A stretch of 64,000 nt of DNA, taken from the NCBI RefSeq assembly GCF_000758605.1, contig NZ_CP009282.1, forward strand, positions 5,642,001 to 5,706,000, given 5' to 3'. Origin of the DNA: Paenibacillus sp. FSL R5-0912. GTDB taxonomy: Bacteria; Bacillota; Bacilli; Paenibacillales; Paenibacillaceae. The notes under the pieces were generated by a model, which saw only the letters and a list, made by a program, of their open reading frames with translations, had not been told where the DNA came from and did not search any database. The position numbers and the translations under genes were made by a program. Positions 8,824 to 17,807 of the stretch are shown in pieces (the stretch's first letter is position 1; each line of letters opens with the position of its first letter).

Positions 8824-10017
8824 TTATAAGCTTATGTTGTTTCTATTATCACGCATATGCCGGAACGCGGACTGGACTGCGACTTGAACGGCTCCAAGGA
8901 CAACATCCTTGTCCCCGTGGCCGGAAGCAGACAACCGCGGCATGCGGTGAAGCCCGTCCAGCTTGACTTCCAGCCTGTGCAGCAGTACATCCCCGTGACT
9001 GCCAAGCCCGCCACCGAGAACAACAGTATCGGGAGCCATCACCGTGCAAATACTGCCAAGCGCCTCTGCAAGCAGACTGCAATAAGTCTCAATGATCATC
9101 AGAGCCAGAGACTGGCCTCTGCGTACTTCATCCAATATCCGCTCCGCCGTGACCCCGGGAGCGGTCAGCACATGTTCCGCGTCTCCGTGATGCTCCCTTA
9201 CCAACCGTGCGGCCAACTTCAGGAATCCGTCTGCGGACAGCACATCCTCCAGTCTGCCTGCGCTCAGCATCAGGTTAGCCAATTCTCCTGCACCGCCGCC
9301 CAGGCCCCGGTATATCTCCCCATGGATAATGAGCCCGCCTCCGGTTCCCTCGCCGATGGAGAAGTACAGAAGAGAACCGCTTGCTGCCATACCGGATGAG
9401 GTATATTCCGCCAGGGCGGCAAGATTGACATCATTCTCCGTCACGACAGGCACAGGGAAGAGCTGCGCCAGATTAGCCAGCCTCAGAGCTGCTTCGATCC
9501 CCCGCAGCGGTGCAACAAGATCAGACACTCCACCGTCTGCCGGGTCCACAACGCCAGGAATCCCGAAAGCCGCTGACTGGATCTTCTCCCAGGAGAGCCC
9601 GGAGTCTGCAAGAAGCCCTTCGATACCCTGTACCAGAAAATCCTGAAATGCCTGCTCGGTCAAAGAGTCCTTCGGCATTGAGAGCTGCTTGTAATGGCAG
9701 ATCTGTCCGCTCATATCTGCGAGCGCCATCCGCAGTCTGCTCCCCCCCAGCTCAGCTCCTATGATATAGAAGCATTTCGGGTTGAATTCAACCAGTATGG
9801 CTTTGCGGCCCTGGACGTTCCCGGCTCTGCCAGTCTCTCTGACCAGTCCACGTTCGAGCAGATGGGCAATAGCCGAAGATACAGTAGGCTTGCTTAAGCC
9901 GGTGTACCGGCTAAGATCCGCTCTTGATTGCGGTCCACCGGCGATCATCCGGTCCAGAATCAGAAATTCATTCAGATTGCGCATGACCTTGGGAGTCCCT
10001 GCAGTTTGAATTTTCAT
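8824..10017 (-). CDS. ROK-family transcriptional repressor (NagC/XylR type)
   Basis: A 397-residue regulator. An N-terminal winged helix-turn-helix (about residues 15-75, QSRADLSRYTGLSKPTVSSA) is joined to a ROK sugar-binding domain with TENDVNLAALAE and IGEGTGGGLIIHG. The kinase-type N-terminal phosphate motif is altered (GAELGGSRLRMAL), as expected of repressors rather than kinases. The ATG at 10017 follows GGAGATGAATC. It is the first gene of a unit with the ROK kinase (28 bp gap) and the broken transporter. A perfect palindrome 29 bp upstream of its start is a likely autoregulatory operator. Confidence 0.9.
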   Translation of the reverse strand: MKIQTAGTPKVMRNLNEFLILDRMIAGGPQSRADLSRYTGLSKPTVSSAIAHLLERGLVRETGRAGNVQGRKAILVEFNPKCFYIIGAELGGSRLRMALADMSGQICHYKQLSMPKDSLTEQAFQDFLVQGIEGLLADSGLSWEKIQSAAFGIPGVVDPADGGVSDLVAPLRGIEAALRLANLAQLFPVPVVTENDVNLAALAEYTSSGMAASGSLLYFSIGEGTGGGLIIHGEIYRGLGGGAGELANLMLSAGRLEDVLSADGFLKLAARLVREHHGDAEHVLTAPGVTAERILDEVRRGQSLALMIIETYCSLLAEALGSICTVMAPDTVVLGGGLGSHGDVLLHRLEVKLDGLHRMPRLSASGHGDKDVVLGAVQVAVQSAFRHMRDNRNNISL

Positions 10018-10045
10018 GATTCATCTCCGTTCTATATATAGTTAA

Positions 10046-10063
10046 TTAAGTTTACTAACTTAA
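10046..10063. promoter_or_regulatory. Probable operator of the ROK repressor
   Basis: Perfect 18-bp palindrome with arms TTAAGTT and AACTTAA around TACT, 29 bp upstream of the repressor start. XylR/NagC-type repressors bind AT-rich palindromes of this size at their own promoters, so autoregulation is inferred. Confidence 0.6.
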
Positions 10064-10320
10064 TATACATAAATCTAGACGATTTATCCAGTCCCCGGCT
10101 TCCTTCCAATTCTGCTGTTCTGCCTGGATTCGTTCGTCCACACGAAGTGCAGGAGCACCCGCGCCCCTCTTGTACTAAGCAAATGGAAATATGTAGCTTA
10201 ATTCTCCCATTTCCGAAGAGAATGGGCAAGCAAGTGGATAAACAGCACTTACAACCCGACTATAACTCCGCCCCTAACCTCCCGGCTTGCTATCATCATT
10301 TGCGGTAGAAACCAAAAATT
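10064..10320. other. Intergenic stretch, no gene seen
   Basis: About 250 bp between the ROK operator and the terminator of the acetyltransferase gene. A frame for 65 residues exists on the minus strand but has no ribosome site and no recognisable protein character. Nothing else stands out. Confidence 0.5.
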
Positions 10321-10342
10321 CCCGATCCTCAAGCGGATCGGG
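10321..10342 (-). terminator. Terminator after the GNAT gene
   Basis: Perfect inverted repeat CCCGATCC / GGATCGGG with a 6-base loop. On the minus strand it is followed by AATTTTTGG, and it sits 11 bp beyond the acetyltransferase stop codon. Confidence 0.85.
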
Positions 10343-10353
10343 AAGGCGGCGCA

Positions 10354-10965
10354 CTAGTCCAGCAGCTTCTCCATATGCAGCACTTTGGCAAAGCCCGCTT
10401 TTGCCGTAAACAGCCGGGTATTCTGCACCTTGAAGGTTCGGAAGCCGAGCCGCTCATAGAGCTTCTTGGCTTGCGGATTGGTATCAACGACCTCCAGCAG
10501 CATCTTGCTGCGGTTCGCCTGACGGGTTATGGCAAAGGCCGCTTCCAGCAGCCGGGTTCCGATTCCCAGCCCTCTTGCCTCACTGGAGACGACAAGCGGA
10601 TCAATATGAATGGAGTCCTTCGGAACGCCGCCATGAAACATACGATATAGACCGTAAGCTGCATAACGCCACGCACCGCCCGCTAAGCCAAACGAATGTC
10701 GTAGAGCCCCATAACCCAGTTTTGCGAAGAATCCTTCTCCTTTTTCCAGACCAATGAATCCAATTACCCTTCCCTCGCGTACCGCATACAGACCGTTGTC
10801 ATAACGCAGGCTCCGGCACAGCACCTCCACGACTTGCTTCTCATTGCGGGTAAAAATCCACAGGGCATTGAACTTCAAGGCAAACGCCTGATAAAACAGT
10901 CTGGCAACCTCGCGTTTCTGCACTTCGTCCAGGCGGTTGACAATCTCTACGTCTAACATTGACAT
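10354..10965 (-). CDS. GNAT-family N-acetyltransferase
   Basis: A 203-residue enzyme predicted to transfer an acetyl group from acetyl-CoA. The acetyl-CoA pyrophosphate loop lies near residue 130-140 (DPLVVSSEARGLGIGTRLLE, the Q/RxxGxG/A motif as ARGLGIG). A C-terminal YERLGFRTF segment is typical of the fold. The substrate is not predictable. AAGGAGG lies seven bases before the start. It follows a TetR regulator by 22 bp on the same strand, so the two are probably co-transcribed and the regulator may control the pair. A terminator follows. Confidence 0.88.
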   Translation of the reverse strand: MSMLDVEIVNRLDEVQKREVARLFYQAFALKFNALWIFTRNEKQVVEVLCRSLRYDNGLYAVREGRVIGFIGLEKGEGFFAKLGYGALRHSFGLAGGAWRYAAYGLYRMFHGGVPKDSIHIDPLVVSSEARGLGIGTRLLEAAFAITRQANRSKMLLEVVDTNPQAKKLYERLGFRTFKVQNTRLFTAKAGFAKVLHMEKLLD

Positions 10966-10987
10966 ACAGCTTCCTCCTTAATGTGCT

Positions 10988-11566
10988 TCAGCTCCCGCTT
11001 CGTCCCGGGGCACCGAAGCCTTGAATGACGGTGGATACCAACAATTGCGGAGCATCATTCTTCGCAAGGTTGCCATTCTGGATCTCCTGCCAGGCGACGA
11101 ACAGCAGATTATACATGACGGTGATCATCCAGTGGGCGGGCATCGCGGCATTCAGCAGACCGCGAGTCTGCCACCCTTCCACCGCTTCCCGCAGCGGTTG
11201 CTTGATGCGGGCTTCCTCGGCAAGAATATTAGGATTCTCGTCAACCGATGCCGCGAAACTTAGAAAAGACATCTTGCTGCCCAAAGGAATCAGCACCTCG
11301 AACACCTCCGTCAGGAAGCGGAGCATATCGCTGTCATCATTCATGATTCCTTCGAGCGCTTCATCCACCAGCCCGATGGCATTCAGCGCCAGTGCATCCA
11401 GCAGTAGCTCCCTTGTGGAGAAATAACGATGCAACGTGGCAATCCCGATTTGTGCATGATCTGCAATCTCCTGTAGCGTAGCCGTCGGCTTCAACGCCAG
11501 CAGCTCTGTTGCTGCGTCCAGAATAGCTTTTCGTTTATTGTCCTTAACACTGGGTTTCATGAACAT
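10988..11566 (-). CDS. TetR-family transcriptional regulator
   Basis: A 192-residue regulator. The N-terminal helix-turn-helix covers about residues 12-55 (ILDAATELLALKPTATLQEIADHAQIGIATLHRYF, cited as two adjoining segments of the domain), typical of TetR/AcrR. The C-terminal part is a variable ligand-binding domain. AAAGGCAGG precedes the ATG. It is the first gene of a two-gene unit with the acetyltransferase. The 5-prime flank at 11570-11640 is very AT-rich and probably holds promoter and operator, but no clean palindrome was identified. Confidence 0.9.
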   Translation of the reverse strand: MFMKPSVKDNKRKAILDAATELLALKPTATLQEIADHAQIGIATLHRYFSTRELLLDALALNAIGLVDEALEGIMNDDSDMLRFLTEVFEVLIPLGSKMSFLSFAASVDENPNILAEEARIKQPLREAVEGWQTRGLLNAAMPAHWMITVMYNLLFVAWQEIQNGNLAKNDAPQLLVSTVIQGFGAPGRSGS

Positions 11567-11686
11567 AGACCTGCCTTTGCGGTGGATTAAGTGATATCTT
11601 TATGAATACAATGATATACTTATCTATCATTTATTATTATTTTATACTGGTGGGCAGCTGGTGTCAAATTGTTGATGTACATTAAA

Positions 11687-11728
11687 AACCCCCGTGAGGA
11701 AGCGTCATAACGCTTCCTCACGGGGGTT
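11687..11728 (-). terminator. Terminator after the GH51 gene
   Basis: Perfect 18-bp inverted repeat (11687-11704 and 11711-11728) with a 6-base loop. On the minus strand it is followed by TTTTTAATG. It lies 14 bp beyond the arabinofuranosidase stop codon. Confidence 0.93.
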
Positions 11729-11741
11729 AGGTCAGGGGCTA

Positions 11742-13685
11742 TTATGCCCTGCAATACATTTTCAGCACATGAAAGGACTTAGGCCCGATCTCATAGACCA
11801 TGGAGCCCGCGGTCTCCAGCGGATAGGAATGCGGAGCGATGCTGCGGGGAGTCCCGATAGAGTTCACATCCTCCTCCTGCCCCTGCATGACATACGCCTC
11901 ACCGAATCCGGTCAAGGGCATCCCGGTCTCCAGTTCCACAGTTACACTGCGCTCCAAGGTGTTCACCAGCTTCACGTAGATTACTTGCGCCTCTTCATCG
12001 TAAGAGACAGTGAACGGGATCTCTTCCTGCTCATTCACAGTCTGCAGTAGCTTCGTTCCCATTAGTGTACTGTACATCTGCTGCACATAATAGCTTGGCG
12101 TGCCATAGCTGTTCTCCCCATCGAACCAGATCATGTCAGGCGACCACTGGGCGTAGCCGAGTCTGGCGAACAACGGTGCATAGGAAGCAAGCACCACAAT
12201 ATCGGCGTTGCGCTCAAGGCCTGTCAGGAATGCGGCCTCTGCCAGCGCCGCTCCCCAGCTGTTGAAGTGCGGCGCATTCATCCCGTTGCCATAGTGACCC
12301 GCATATTCCCCGGCGAACACCTTGATGTCTCTCGGATACTGATCATAGAAATGTACATTGTCGCACAGCCATTCCGGCTTCACATAATAATGCTCATCGA
12401 CAGCATAGACGAAATTAGGGTTAGCCTTGGCCCGCTTACGGTAATACTCCCACGCCCGGGTGTAGTGTTCCGAGCTGACATCCGGCCCTGCGGAGCCGAT
12501 GAGCTGTACGGACGGGTACTGCGCATGAATCGCCTGCTCGAACAGGTCGTACCGGGTGAAGAAATCCGCATGCTCCGTCTCCCACTGTTCATTGCCTAGC
12601 CCAATCAGCTCCAGCCCGAACGGCGCAGGATGGCCCATCTGCAAGCGGAGAGCGCCCCACTGCGAATCCACCGGCCCATTGGCGAATTCCAGCAGATCCA
12701 GGGCATCCTGAATATACTCCTGAAAATCCTCATCATGCACGCCCACATGCTCAGTAGACTGGAACTGGCAGGCCAGCCCGACGTTCAGCACCGGAATCGG
12801 CCGCGCACCCAAGTATTCGCAGAGCAGAAAATACTCAAAGAACCCAATCCCCAGGCTCTGATTATAATGGCTATACTCGCTGGTGTAGTGATTCTCTTCA
12901 TTGTTTCCATGCATCGCCCAGCGGCTGCTATTATTCCTGCGCTGCTCGGCGGCACCCACACTCTGCTTCCATTGGTACCGGTTATCCAGCGAATAGCCCT
13001 CTACAATACACCCTCCCGGAAACCGCAGGAAGCCGGGCTTCATCTCCTGCAGCAGTTCAACCAGATCCCGGCGGAATAAGCCCAGCACCGCATCGGAGGG
13101 AATCATGGATACGAAATCAAAGCATACCGTACCCGGAGTATCCAGCCGGATGACGAAATCCCCATAAGACACAGGTTCACTACAGCTAAGCTGCGCCGTA
13201 TAGCGTGTCCATTCCCCTCTTACCGTTGAGGCAATGACAGCCTGTGCCATAACCGTGCTATTTTTCTCAACCGAAACTTCAATTCCGCCTGCATACCCCT
13301 CTGCTCTGGCATAGAAGGATACCTGATACTGAATCCCCGGCTTCAGAGAGACTCCATCATAGGCTTTATTGGTACAAGCATTCTGACGATCGGTGGCCGT
13401 AAACTCCAGATAATGGGGATTCACCTCATTCCGGGGATGCTCCGTTTGAATCTGCAGCGTTGCCCCGCTTGACTCTGCGGGATAAGCCGTCCAGCCATAG
13501 AGGCCGTCATAGCTCTCGCTGAAGCGCCCCTTGTCCCCCTTCGCTTCCATGAACTCGAAGGAACGGTTCTCGATCATCTCCGCATGCAGCCCGCCGTCCA
13601 GGCCGTAGTTGATATCTTCGAAGAAGAGGCCAATCATCCCCTTGTGAATAGATATTCCGGGTTTATCAGTAATTTGGATTCTCAT
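11742..13685 (-). CDS. GH51 alpha-L-arabinofuranosidase
   Basis: A 647-residue cytoplasmic enzyme without a signal peptide, predicted to remove terminal arabinofuranosyl groups from arabinoxylan or arabinan oligomers. The opening GLFFEDINYGLDGG is characteristic of GH51. A carbohydrate-binding-like beta insert lies at about residues 60-200, then the barrel with FLRFPGGCIVEG. The probable acid/base Glu is in LIGLGNEQWETEH (about residue 365) and the nucleophile Glu in VFAGEYAGHYG (about residue 457). A GAGGT site precedes the start. It lies 48 bp after a GH5 gene in the same direction, so the two enzymes likely act together on plant hemicellulose fragments. Confidence 0.93.
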   Translation of the reverse strand: MRIQITDKPGISIHKGMIGLFFEDINYGLDGGLHAEMIENRSFEFMEAKGDKGRFSESYDGLYGWTAYPAESSGATLQIQTEHPRNEVNPHYLEFTATDRQNACTNKAYDGVSLKPGIQYQVSFYARAEGYAGGIEVSVEKNSTVMAQAVIASTVRGEWTRYTAQLSCSEPVSYGDFVIRLDTPGTVCFDFVSMIPSDAVLGLFRRDLVELLQEMKPGFLRFPGGCIVEGYSLDNRYQWKQSVGAAEQRRNNSSRWAMHGNNEENHYTSEYSHYNQSLGIGFFEYFLLCEYLGARPIPVLNVGLACQFQSTEHVGVHDEDFQEYIQDALDLLEFANGPVDSQWGALRLQMGHPAPFGLELIGLGNEQWETEHADFFTRYDLFEQAIHAQYPSVQLIGSAGPDVSSEHYTRAWEYYRKRAKANPNFVYAVDEHYYVKPEWLCDNVHFYDQYPRDIKVFAGEYAGHYGNGMNAPHFNSWGAALAEAAFLTGLERNADIVVLASYAPLFARLGYAQWSPDMIWFDGENSYGTPSYYVQQMYSTLMGTKLLQTVNEQEEIPFTVSYDEEAQVIYVKLVNTLERSVTVELETGMPLTGFGEAYVMQGQEEDVNSIGTPRSIAPHSYPLETAGSMVYEIGPKSFHVLKMYCRA

Positions 13686-13733
13686 CTATAGGACCTCGCT
13701 TAGAAAAAAGTAATTATACTTTCTATTAGCCAT

Positions 13734-14747
13734 TTACAAATAAGAGATAATCTCCGTCGTAATGCTGCTGTCGTAACGGTCCGAGATGCCGAAGGACATG
13801 GATTTATAGGTCCACGCTGCCCGGCCGATATGATATTCTTCAAAAATAGCATGGACATCCTTATACCAGTTCACCACGCTAGGCGAGGGGGCATGTTCAA
13901 TGACTCCGTATTCCCCGCAGTACAGATACACGTTACGCTCCATTGCAACGTCGATGGCCGTCTGGATCAGGCTGGTGATGTACTCAGGCCCCATCTGGCT
14001 GACGCCGTCTCCCTGAAGCCCCGATCCGAAAGCGCCGATGGCGGCCGAAGTGCTGCGGTACACCGCCAGTTCACCCGGATAATCCATGCTGCTCTCCGGC
14101 ATCTGCTCCACCCATTCTGCACGCTGGTGAGTGAACAGGAACGGCTCATAGAAATGGAAGGTATATACGATATTGTCATCGTAGGGATGATCCAGTAGCT
14201 TAAGGGTATGTACGCTGTTCCATTGAATGCCGCCGACAATGATTTTGGTCTCCGGCGCATGCTGGCGAATCTCGGTAATCGTCCGGCGGGCCAGTGCATT
14301 CCAGCGGCTGCTGTCCTGCTCCACAATCTCATTCAGCAATTCAAAAGCCACAGTATCCTTATAAGCTGCGTAACGGATAGAGATCGCCTTCCACAAATTC
14401 AGGAACCGGAGCTGGAGCGCCGGATCGTCGAACAGAGAATTTGCGGCCACACTGTCGAAGGAGAACCCGGGCGTCTTATGCAAATCAATAATGAGATTCA
14501 GCCCGTTGGCAGCGCACCAGCGAATACAATTGTCAATATGCTTGAATCCTGCATAGGCCTCAGCGTTCGAGGACTCTTCAATGACTTCATAATCCACCGG
14601 CAGCCGGACATGGTCCAGGCCCCAGGAGGCAATCGTTTCGATATCCTTTTCCGTAATGAAGGTGTCATAATGTGCCTGCTGGTACGGACACTGGGACAGC
14701 CAGCCTCCGAGATTAACCCCTCTTGAATAACCGATCCATTCATTCAT
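13734..14747 (-). CDS. GH5-family glycoside hydrolase
   Basis: A 337-residue cytoplasmic enzyme with a TIM barrel of the GH5 type. It opens with RGVNLGGWLSQ. The acid/base Glu is Glu140 in AFELLNE, and the nucleophile is in YLYCGEYGVIEH near residue 279. HFYEPFLFTHQ carries the conserved His/Tyr strand. The family cleaves beta-glucans, mannans or aryl-glucosides; lack of an export signal points to processing of imported oligosaccharides. AAAGGATGATAGG precedes the start. It is the first gene of a two-gene unit with GH51 and is divergent from an AraC regulator, its likely activator. Confidence 0.92.
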   Translation of the reverse strand: MNEWIGYSRGVNLGGWLSQCPYQQAHYDTFITEKDIETIASWGLDHVRLPVDYEVIEESSNAEAYAGFKHIDNCIRWCAANGLNLIIDLHKTPGFSFDSVAANSLFDDPALQLRFLNLWKAISIRYAAYKDTVAFELLNEIVEQDSSRWNALARRTITEIRQHAPETKIIVGGIQWNSVHTLKLLDHPYDDNIVYTFHFYEPFLFTHQRAEWVEQMPESSMDYPGELAVYRSTSAAIGAFGSGLQGDGVSQMGPEYITSLIQTAIDVAMERNVYLYCGEYGVIEHAPSPSVVNWYKDVHAIFEEYHIGRAAWTYKSMSFGISDRYDSSITTEIISYL

Positions 14748-14935
14748 AACCTATCATCCTTTCCGGCTTCCGCCTTCATCATTTGCTTCCGGTGCTGCTT
14801 CTATTAAGCATAGATAAACCCCGCTGGCAGTACAATTACACATCGTGCGTATATACTAACTTATTGTGCAATCCTTCTTTACAAGCCGGCCTGCCGGCTT
14901 CTACAATAGACCTATCTGCTGCACTGGAGGCTCAT

Positions 14936-15718
14936 ATGAATATACAGAATATCGGCTACAACCATAGCCATGACGCGGATTTCATCATCAACCGGCCCCA
15001 AGGGTCCGGAGACTACATGCTGCTGCTGCTGAAGACCCCGGCAATCTTCACCTTCGCAGGGGTGAACCAGGTAACAGAACCGGGTTCTTTCATTCTGTAC
15101 AGTGACTACACCCCTCAGTTCTACCGGGCTTACGGGCCGCAGTTCACCAATGACTGGTTCCATTTCCGGCTGGACAAGCCGGGCGACGCTGCACTGCTGG
15201 ACAGGCTGGCTATTCCCAAGAATGAGGTGATCCCGGTTGGCGATTTGAATGAGCTGTCGATCATCATTAACAATTTGTGCTATGAGGCTTATTCCTTGAG
15301 CCCGCATAAGGAGGAGACGATGGAATTATATCTGCAATTATTCTTCATCAAGCTCAGCAACCGAATTCACTCCGCCCAGAAGGAAGTCGGCAATACACAT
15401 TACAACAAGATGTCCCTAATCCGCACCAAAATCTATAATCAGCCGTTCCTGAACTGGACGATTGAAGGACTATCCCATGAGCTGACCATGAGCCGATCGT
15501 GTTTTCAGCATTTGTATAAGGACTTCTTCGGGGTGAGCCCGATGGCGGACGTCATTGCCAGCCGGATAGAACATGCGAAATACCTGCTTACCGCTACCGA
15601 TATCTCTATCAAAAAAATTGCAGAAATGAGCGGCTACGCAAGCGAGATCCACTTCATGCGGCAGTTCAAGCAACAGCTGGGGTTGACTCCGACCCAGTAC
15701 AGGGCGCACCAAAAATAA
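14936..15718 (+). CDS. AraC-family transcriptional regulator
   Basis: A 260-residue regulator. The N-terminal AraC-type cupin covers about residues 10-140 and the paired helix-turn-helix the last 105 residues (GLSHELTMSRSCFQHLY, then IKKIAEMSGYASEIHFMRQF, ending LTPTQYRAH). A longer frame begins at 14783, but GGAGG lies just before the ATG at 14936, which I take as the start. It is divergent from the GH5-GH51 unit with a 188-bp shared control region, so it probably activates those genes when it binds an arabinose- or glucan-derived sugar. Confidence 0.9.
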   Translation: MNIQNIGYNHSHDADFIINRPQGSGDYMLLLLKTPAIFTFAGVNQVTEPGSFILYSDYTPQFYRAYGPQFTNDWFHFRLDKPGDAALLDRLAIPKNEVIPVGDLNELSIIINNLCYEAYSLSPHKEETMELYLQLFFIKLSNRIHSAQKEVGNTHYNKMSLIRTKIYNQPFLNWTIEGLSHELTMSRSCFQHLYKDFFGVSPMADVIASRIEHAKYLLTATDISIKKIAEMSGYASEIHFMRQFKQQLGLTPTQYRAHQK

Positions 15719-15781
15719 CCCCACAACGTGGGGCATTGCTTGGTTACATTATTTCGCATCCAGAGATTCGGACAATGCCGA

Positions 15782-16321
15782 CTAAAACAAATCACTTAAT
15801 AAGTCCTGCTTTATCTTCTCTAAAAATTGTAATTGTACTTCGCACTGTTTATACATATTTTCAAAAATTAATAGCACATTATTCGAAATTTCGGAATACT
15901 TTTCCTTTTCTTTTTGCCCCGCTTTCATTTCATCATAAATATTTTGGATCGCCTGTTGCTGAACCTCCACTGCTCCTATGATGTCTTCTTTCGGTGCTTC
16001 ATCCATGAATGTAAGAACTGTATACAAAGCAGTTGGAAAAACAACGGAAGCTTTCTTAAATGAGCTAATCAACATCCTGTCAAATTCAAATTTCCCCTTA
16101 GATGTGATCGAATAAATGGCCTTTGAGCGGTTCCCCGTTTGCTCAAGCCTTTCCAAACAAACTAATCCATCTTTGTCAAGCTTCCTCAGAGCATGGTAAA
16201 TAGATGCAGGTTGCACGTATGCCCATTTATCTGTTTTCGCAGATATCATCTTTTGTTGAATTTCATAGCCAGACATCGGACCAAATTTTAATAATAGTCC
16301 AAGAACCATTTCATTTGTCAT
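15782..16321 (-). CDS. PadR-family transcriptional regulator
   Basis: A 179-residue repressor. An N-terminal PadR winged helix covers about residues 3-90 (LGLLLKFGPMSGYEIQQKM and SIYHALRKLDKDGLV), and a C-terminal helical dimerisation arm of the Vir_act_alpha_C kind follows. The frame opens at 16336, but the ATG at 16321 has GGAGTGAAG at the better distance. It is divergent from an MFS efflux gene, the standard arrangement for PadR repressors of drug pumps. AT-rich palindromes lie in front of both genes. Base composition is lower in G+C than the flanks, hinting at acquisition together with the pump. Confidence 0.92.
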   Translation of the reverse strand: MTNEMVLGLLLKFGPMSGYEIQQKMISAKTDKWAYVQPASIYHALRKLDKDGLVCLERLEQTGNRSKAIYSITSKGKFEFDRMLISSFKKASVVFPTALYTVLTFMDEAPKEDIIGAVEVQQQAIQNIYDEMKAGQKEKEKYSEISNNVLLIFENMYKQCEVQLQFLEKIKQDLLSDLF

Positions 16322-16353
16322 AATCTTCACTCCCATTCAGACAGTAAATTTAT

Positions 16354-16373
16354 AGTATTTAAATTATAATACT
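16354..16373. promoter_or_regulatory. Possible PadR operator at the padR-like promoter
   Basis: Inverted repeat AGTATT-N8-AATACT starting 32 bp upstream of the PadR gene start. It resembles the AGTAT/ATACT ends of the palindrome in front of the MFS gene, so one protein could bind both. Function inferred. Confidence 0.45.
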
Positions 16374-16445
16374 TATTGATACTGTTTAATACAACATTTG
16401 AACTTATCATCTGTAAAGATAATTCATTACAAATTTGCATCTCCC

Positions 16446-16520
16446 TTTACACAGTAAGAGTTAGTTGTTATAATCCATTCAGAAAGCACATACTAAATAT
16501 TTAGTATTAAATATTTAGTA
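16446..16520 (+). promoter_or_regulatory. Promoter and palindromic operator of the MFS efflux gene
   Basis: A near-consensus promoter, TTTACA (16446-16451), 17-bp spacer and TATAAT (16469-16474), is followed by a perfect 16-bp palindrome TACTAAATATTTAGTA at 16491-16506. A second overlapping-type copy, TTAAATATTTAGTA, lies at 16507-16520. The palindromes lie about 17 bases after the -10 box, where a bound PadR repressor would block initiation or early elongation. The site is visible; binding is inferred. Confidence 0.7.
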
Positions 16521-16550
16521 TCCTAATCACTAAAACTCAAGGAGGGTCTA

Positions 16551-17807
16551 ATGAACACGATTACCAAGTCAAAACAAAAAGCAGCTCTGTTAGTTGTCGG
16601 GATAGCCATTTTTTTGGATATGTTGATTTATGGACTTGTGGTACCTATTCTCCCTAAATATGCCAGCTCTCTGGGGGCATCCCAAACTGAGATCGGATTG
16701 CTTTTTGGTAGCTACGCAATCGCATTGTTTATAGCAACACCTATATTTGGCGCTTTATCGGACCGAATTGGCCGACGTGCCCCTATGCTTTGGGGATTAC
16801 TTGGATTGGCTGCAGCTACACTATTGTTTGCATTTGCAGAAGAATATTGGATGCTGATAGTAGCAAGAACCTTGCAAGGGCTTGCCGCAGCCGTGACCTG
16901 GACATCGGGATTAGCCATACTTGCTGATCTTTACCCTTCCAAAGAACGCGGCAAAGCCATGGGACTTGCATTGTCAGGACAGGCCGCTGGAATCCTTCTT
17001 GGGCCAACTATAGGCGGTTGGATGTACCAGTTAGGCGGTTACAAACTTCCTTTCCTGTTTGCAGCAGCTCTGGCTATAGCCGACGGAATGCTTAGGATCT
17101 TTCTGTTACGTGATCTACCGGAGAAAAAGTCCGGTGCGTTTCTCTCATCTTTCGGCTTACTTCGAAATCGAAGTCTTTTGCTAATTAGTGGTGTTGTTAT
17201 TATTGGTGCGGCTATTCCTAGTGTATTGGAACCAACCCTCCCACTGCATTTGCAAGAGAAATTCAACGCCGAGCCTGGTTTTATCGGAATGTTATTCGCT
17301 ATTCCTACATTATCTTACGGGCTCGCCACCCCTTGGATCGGTAAGTTATCCAGCAAAATAGGATATAAGAAAGCAGTACTAATTGGACTTGTAGTGGTTG
17401 CGATAAGTTTGCCGCTCTCAGCTCTGCCCAACTCCATGTGGATGCAGGCAGCTTCTTTAGTCCTACTAGGCCTCAGTATGGGCATGGTCCTTGCACCTTG
17501 TCTTCCCGCACTTGCGGACATTTCGGAGAAAAGTGGTCTTCCTTCTTACGGGATCACCTTTGCCATCTATAACACAGCTTATTCGTTCGGAATGATTTTA
17601 GGGCCCGTGAGCAGCAGCATTCTGACCGATGCCATAGGGCTCAAACTTTCATATCTCTCTATTGGTTGTGTTGCACTTCTTTATATGTTTATCATGCTTC
17701 CAAGTGTCCGAAGAACTGAAGCTACTCGGTTAACCAGCAATGTTCAACATGACCAATCAGGTTGTTACAACGCCAGAGCTAGAACGAAGGGTCGAAGATC
17801 ACTTTAG
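16551..17807 (+). CDS. MFS multidrug-type efflux transporter (DHA1/TetA-like)
   Basis: A 418-residue transporter with about 12 membrane segments. The TetA-like motif A is GALSDRIGRRAPM after helix 2, and motif C-like GQAAGILLGPTIGG lies in helix 5, a signature of drug/proton antiporters. AAGGAGGG precedes the ATG. The last 30 residues (after LPSVRRTEA) are polar, rich in Arg and unlike the family. They read into DNA that on the other strand is the end of a TetR gene remnant, so the true C-terminus may have been replaced at a junction. Divergent PadR gene is the likely repressor. Substrate unknown. Confidence 0.9.
   Translation: MNTITKSKQKAALLVVGIAIFLDMLIYGLVVPILPKYASSLGASQTEIGLLFGSYAIALFIATPIFGALSDRIGRRAPMLWGLLGLAAATLLFAFAEEYWMLIVARTLQGLAAAVTWTSGLAILADLYPSKERGKAMGLALSGQAAGILLGPTIGGWMYQLGGYKLPFLFAAALAIADGMLRIFLLRDLPEKKSGAFLSSFGLLRNRSLLLISGVVIIGAAIPSVLEPTLPLHLQEKFNAEPGFIGMLFAIPTLSYGLATPWIGKLSSKIGYKKAVLIGLVVVAISLPLSALPNSMWMQAASLVLLGLSMGMVLAPCLPALADISEKSGLPSYGITFAIYNTAYSFGMILGPVSSSILTDAIGLKLSYLSIGCVALLYMFIMLPSVRRTEATRLTSNVQHDQSGCYNARARTKGRRSL

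Noticed and set aside
15719..15740. Terminator after the AraC gene at 14936-15718
   Set aside because: A short CCCCA/TGGGG stem is present but no T run follows, so I do not call it.
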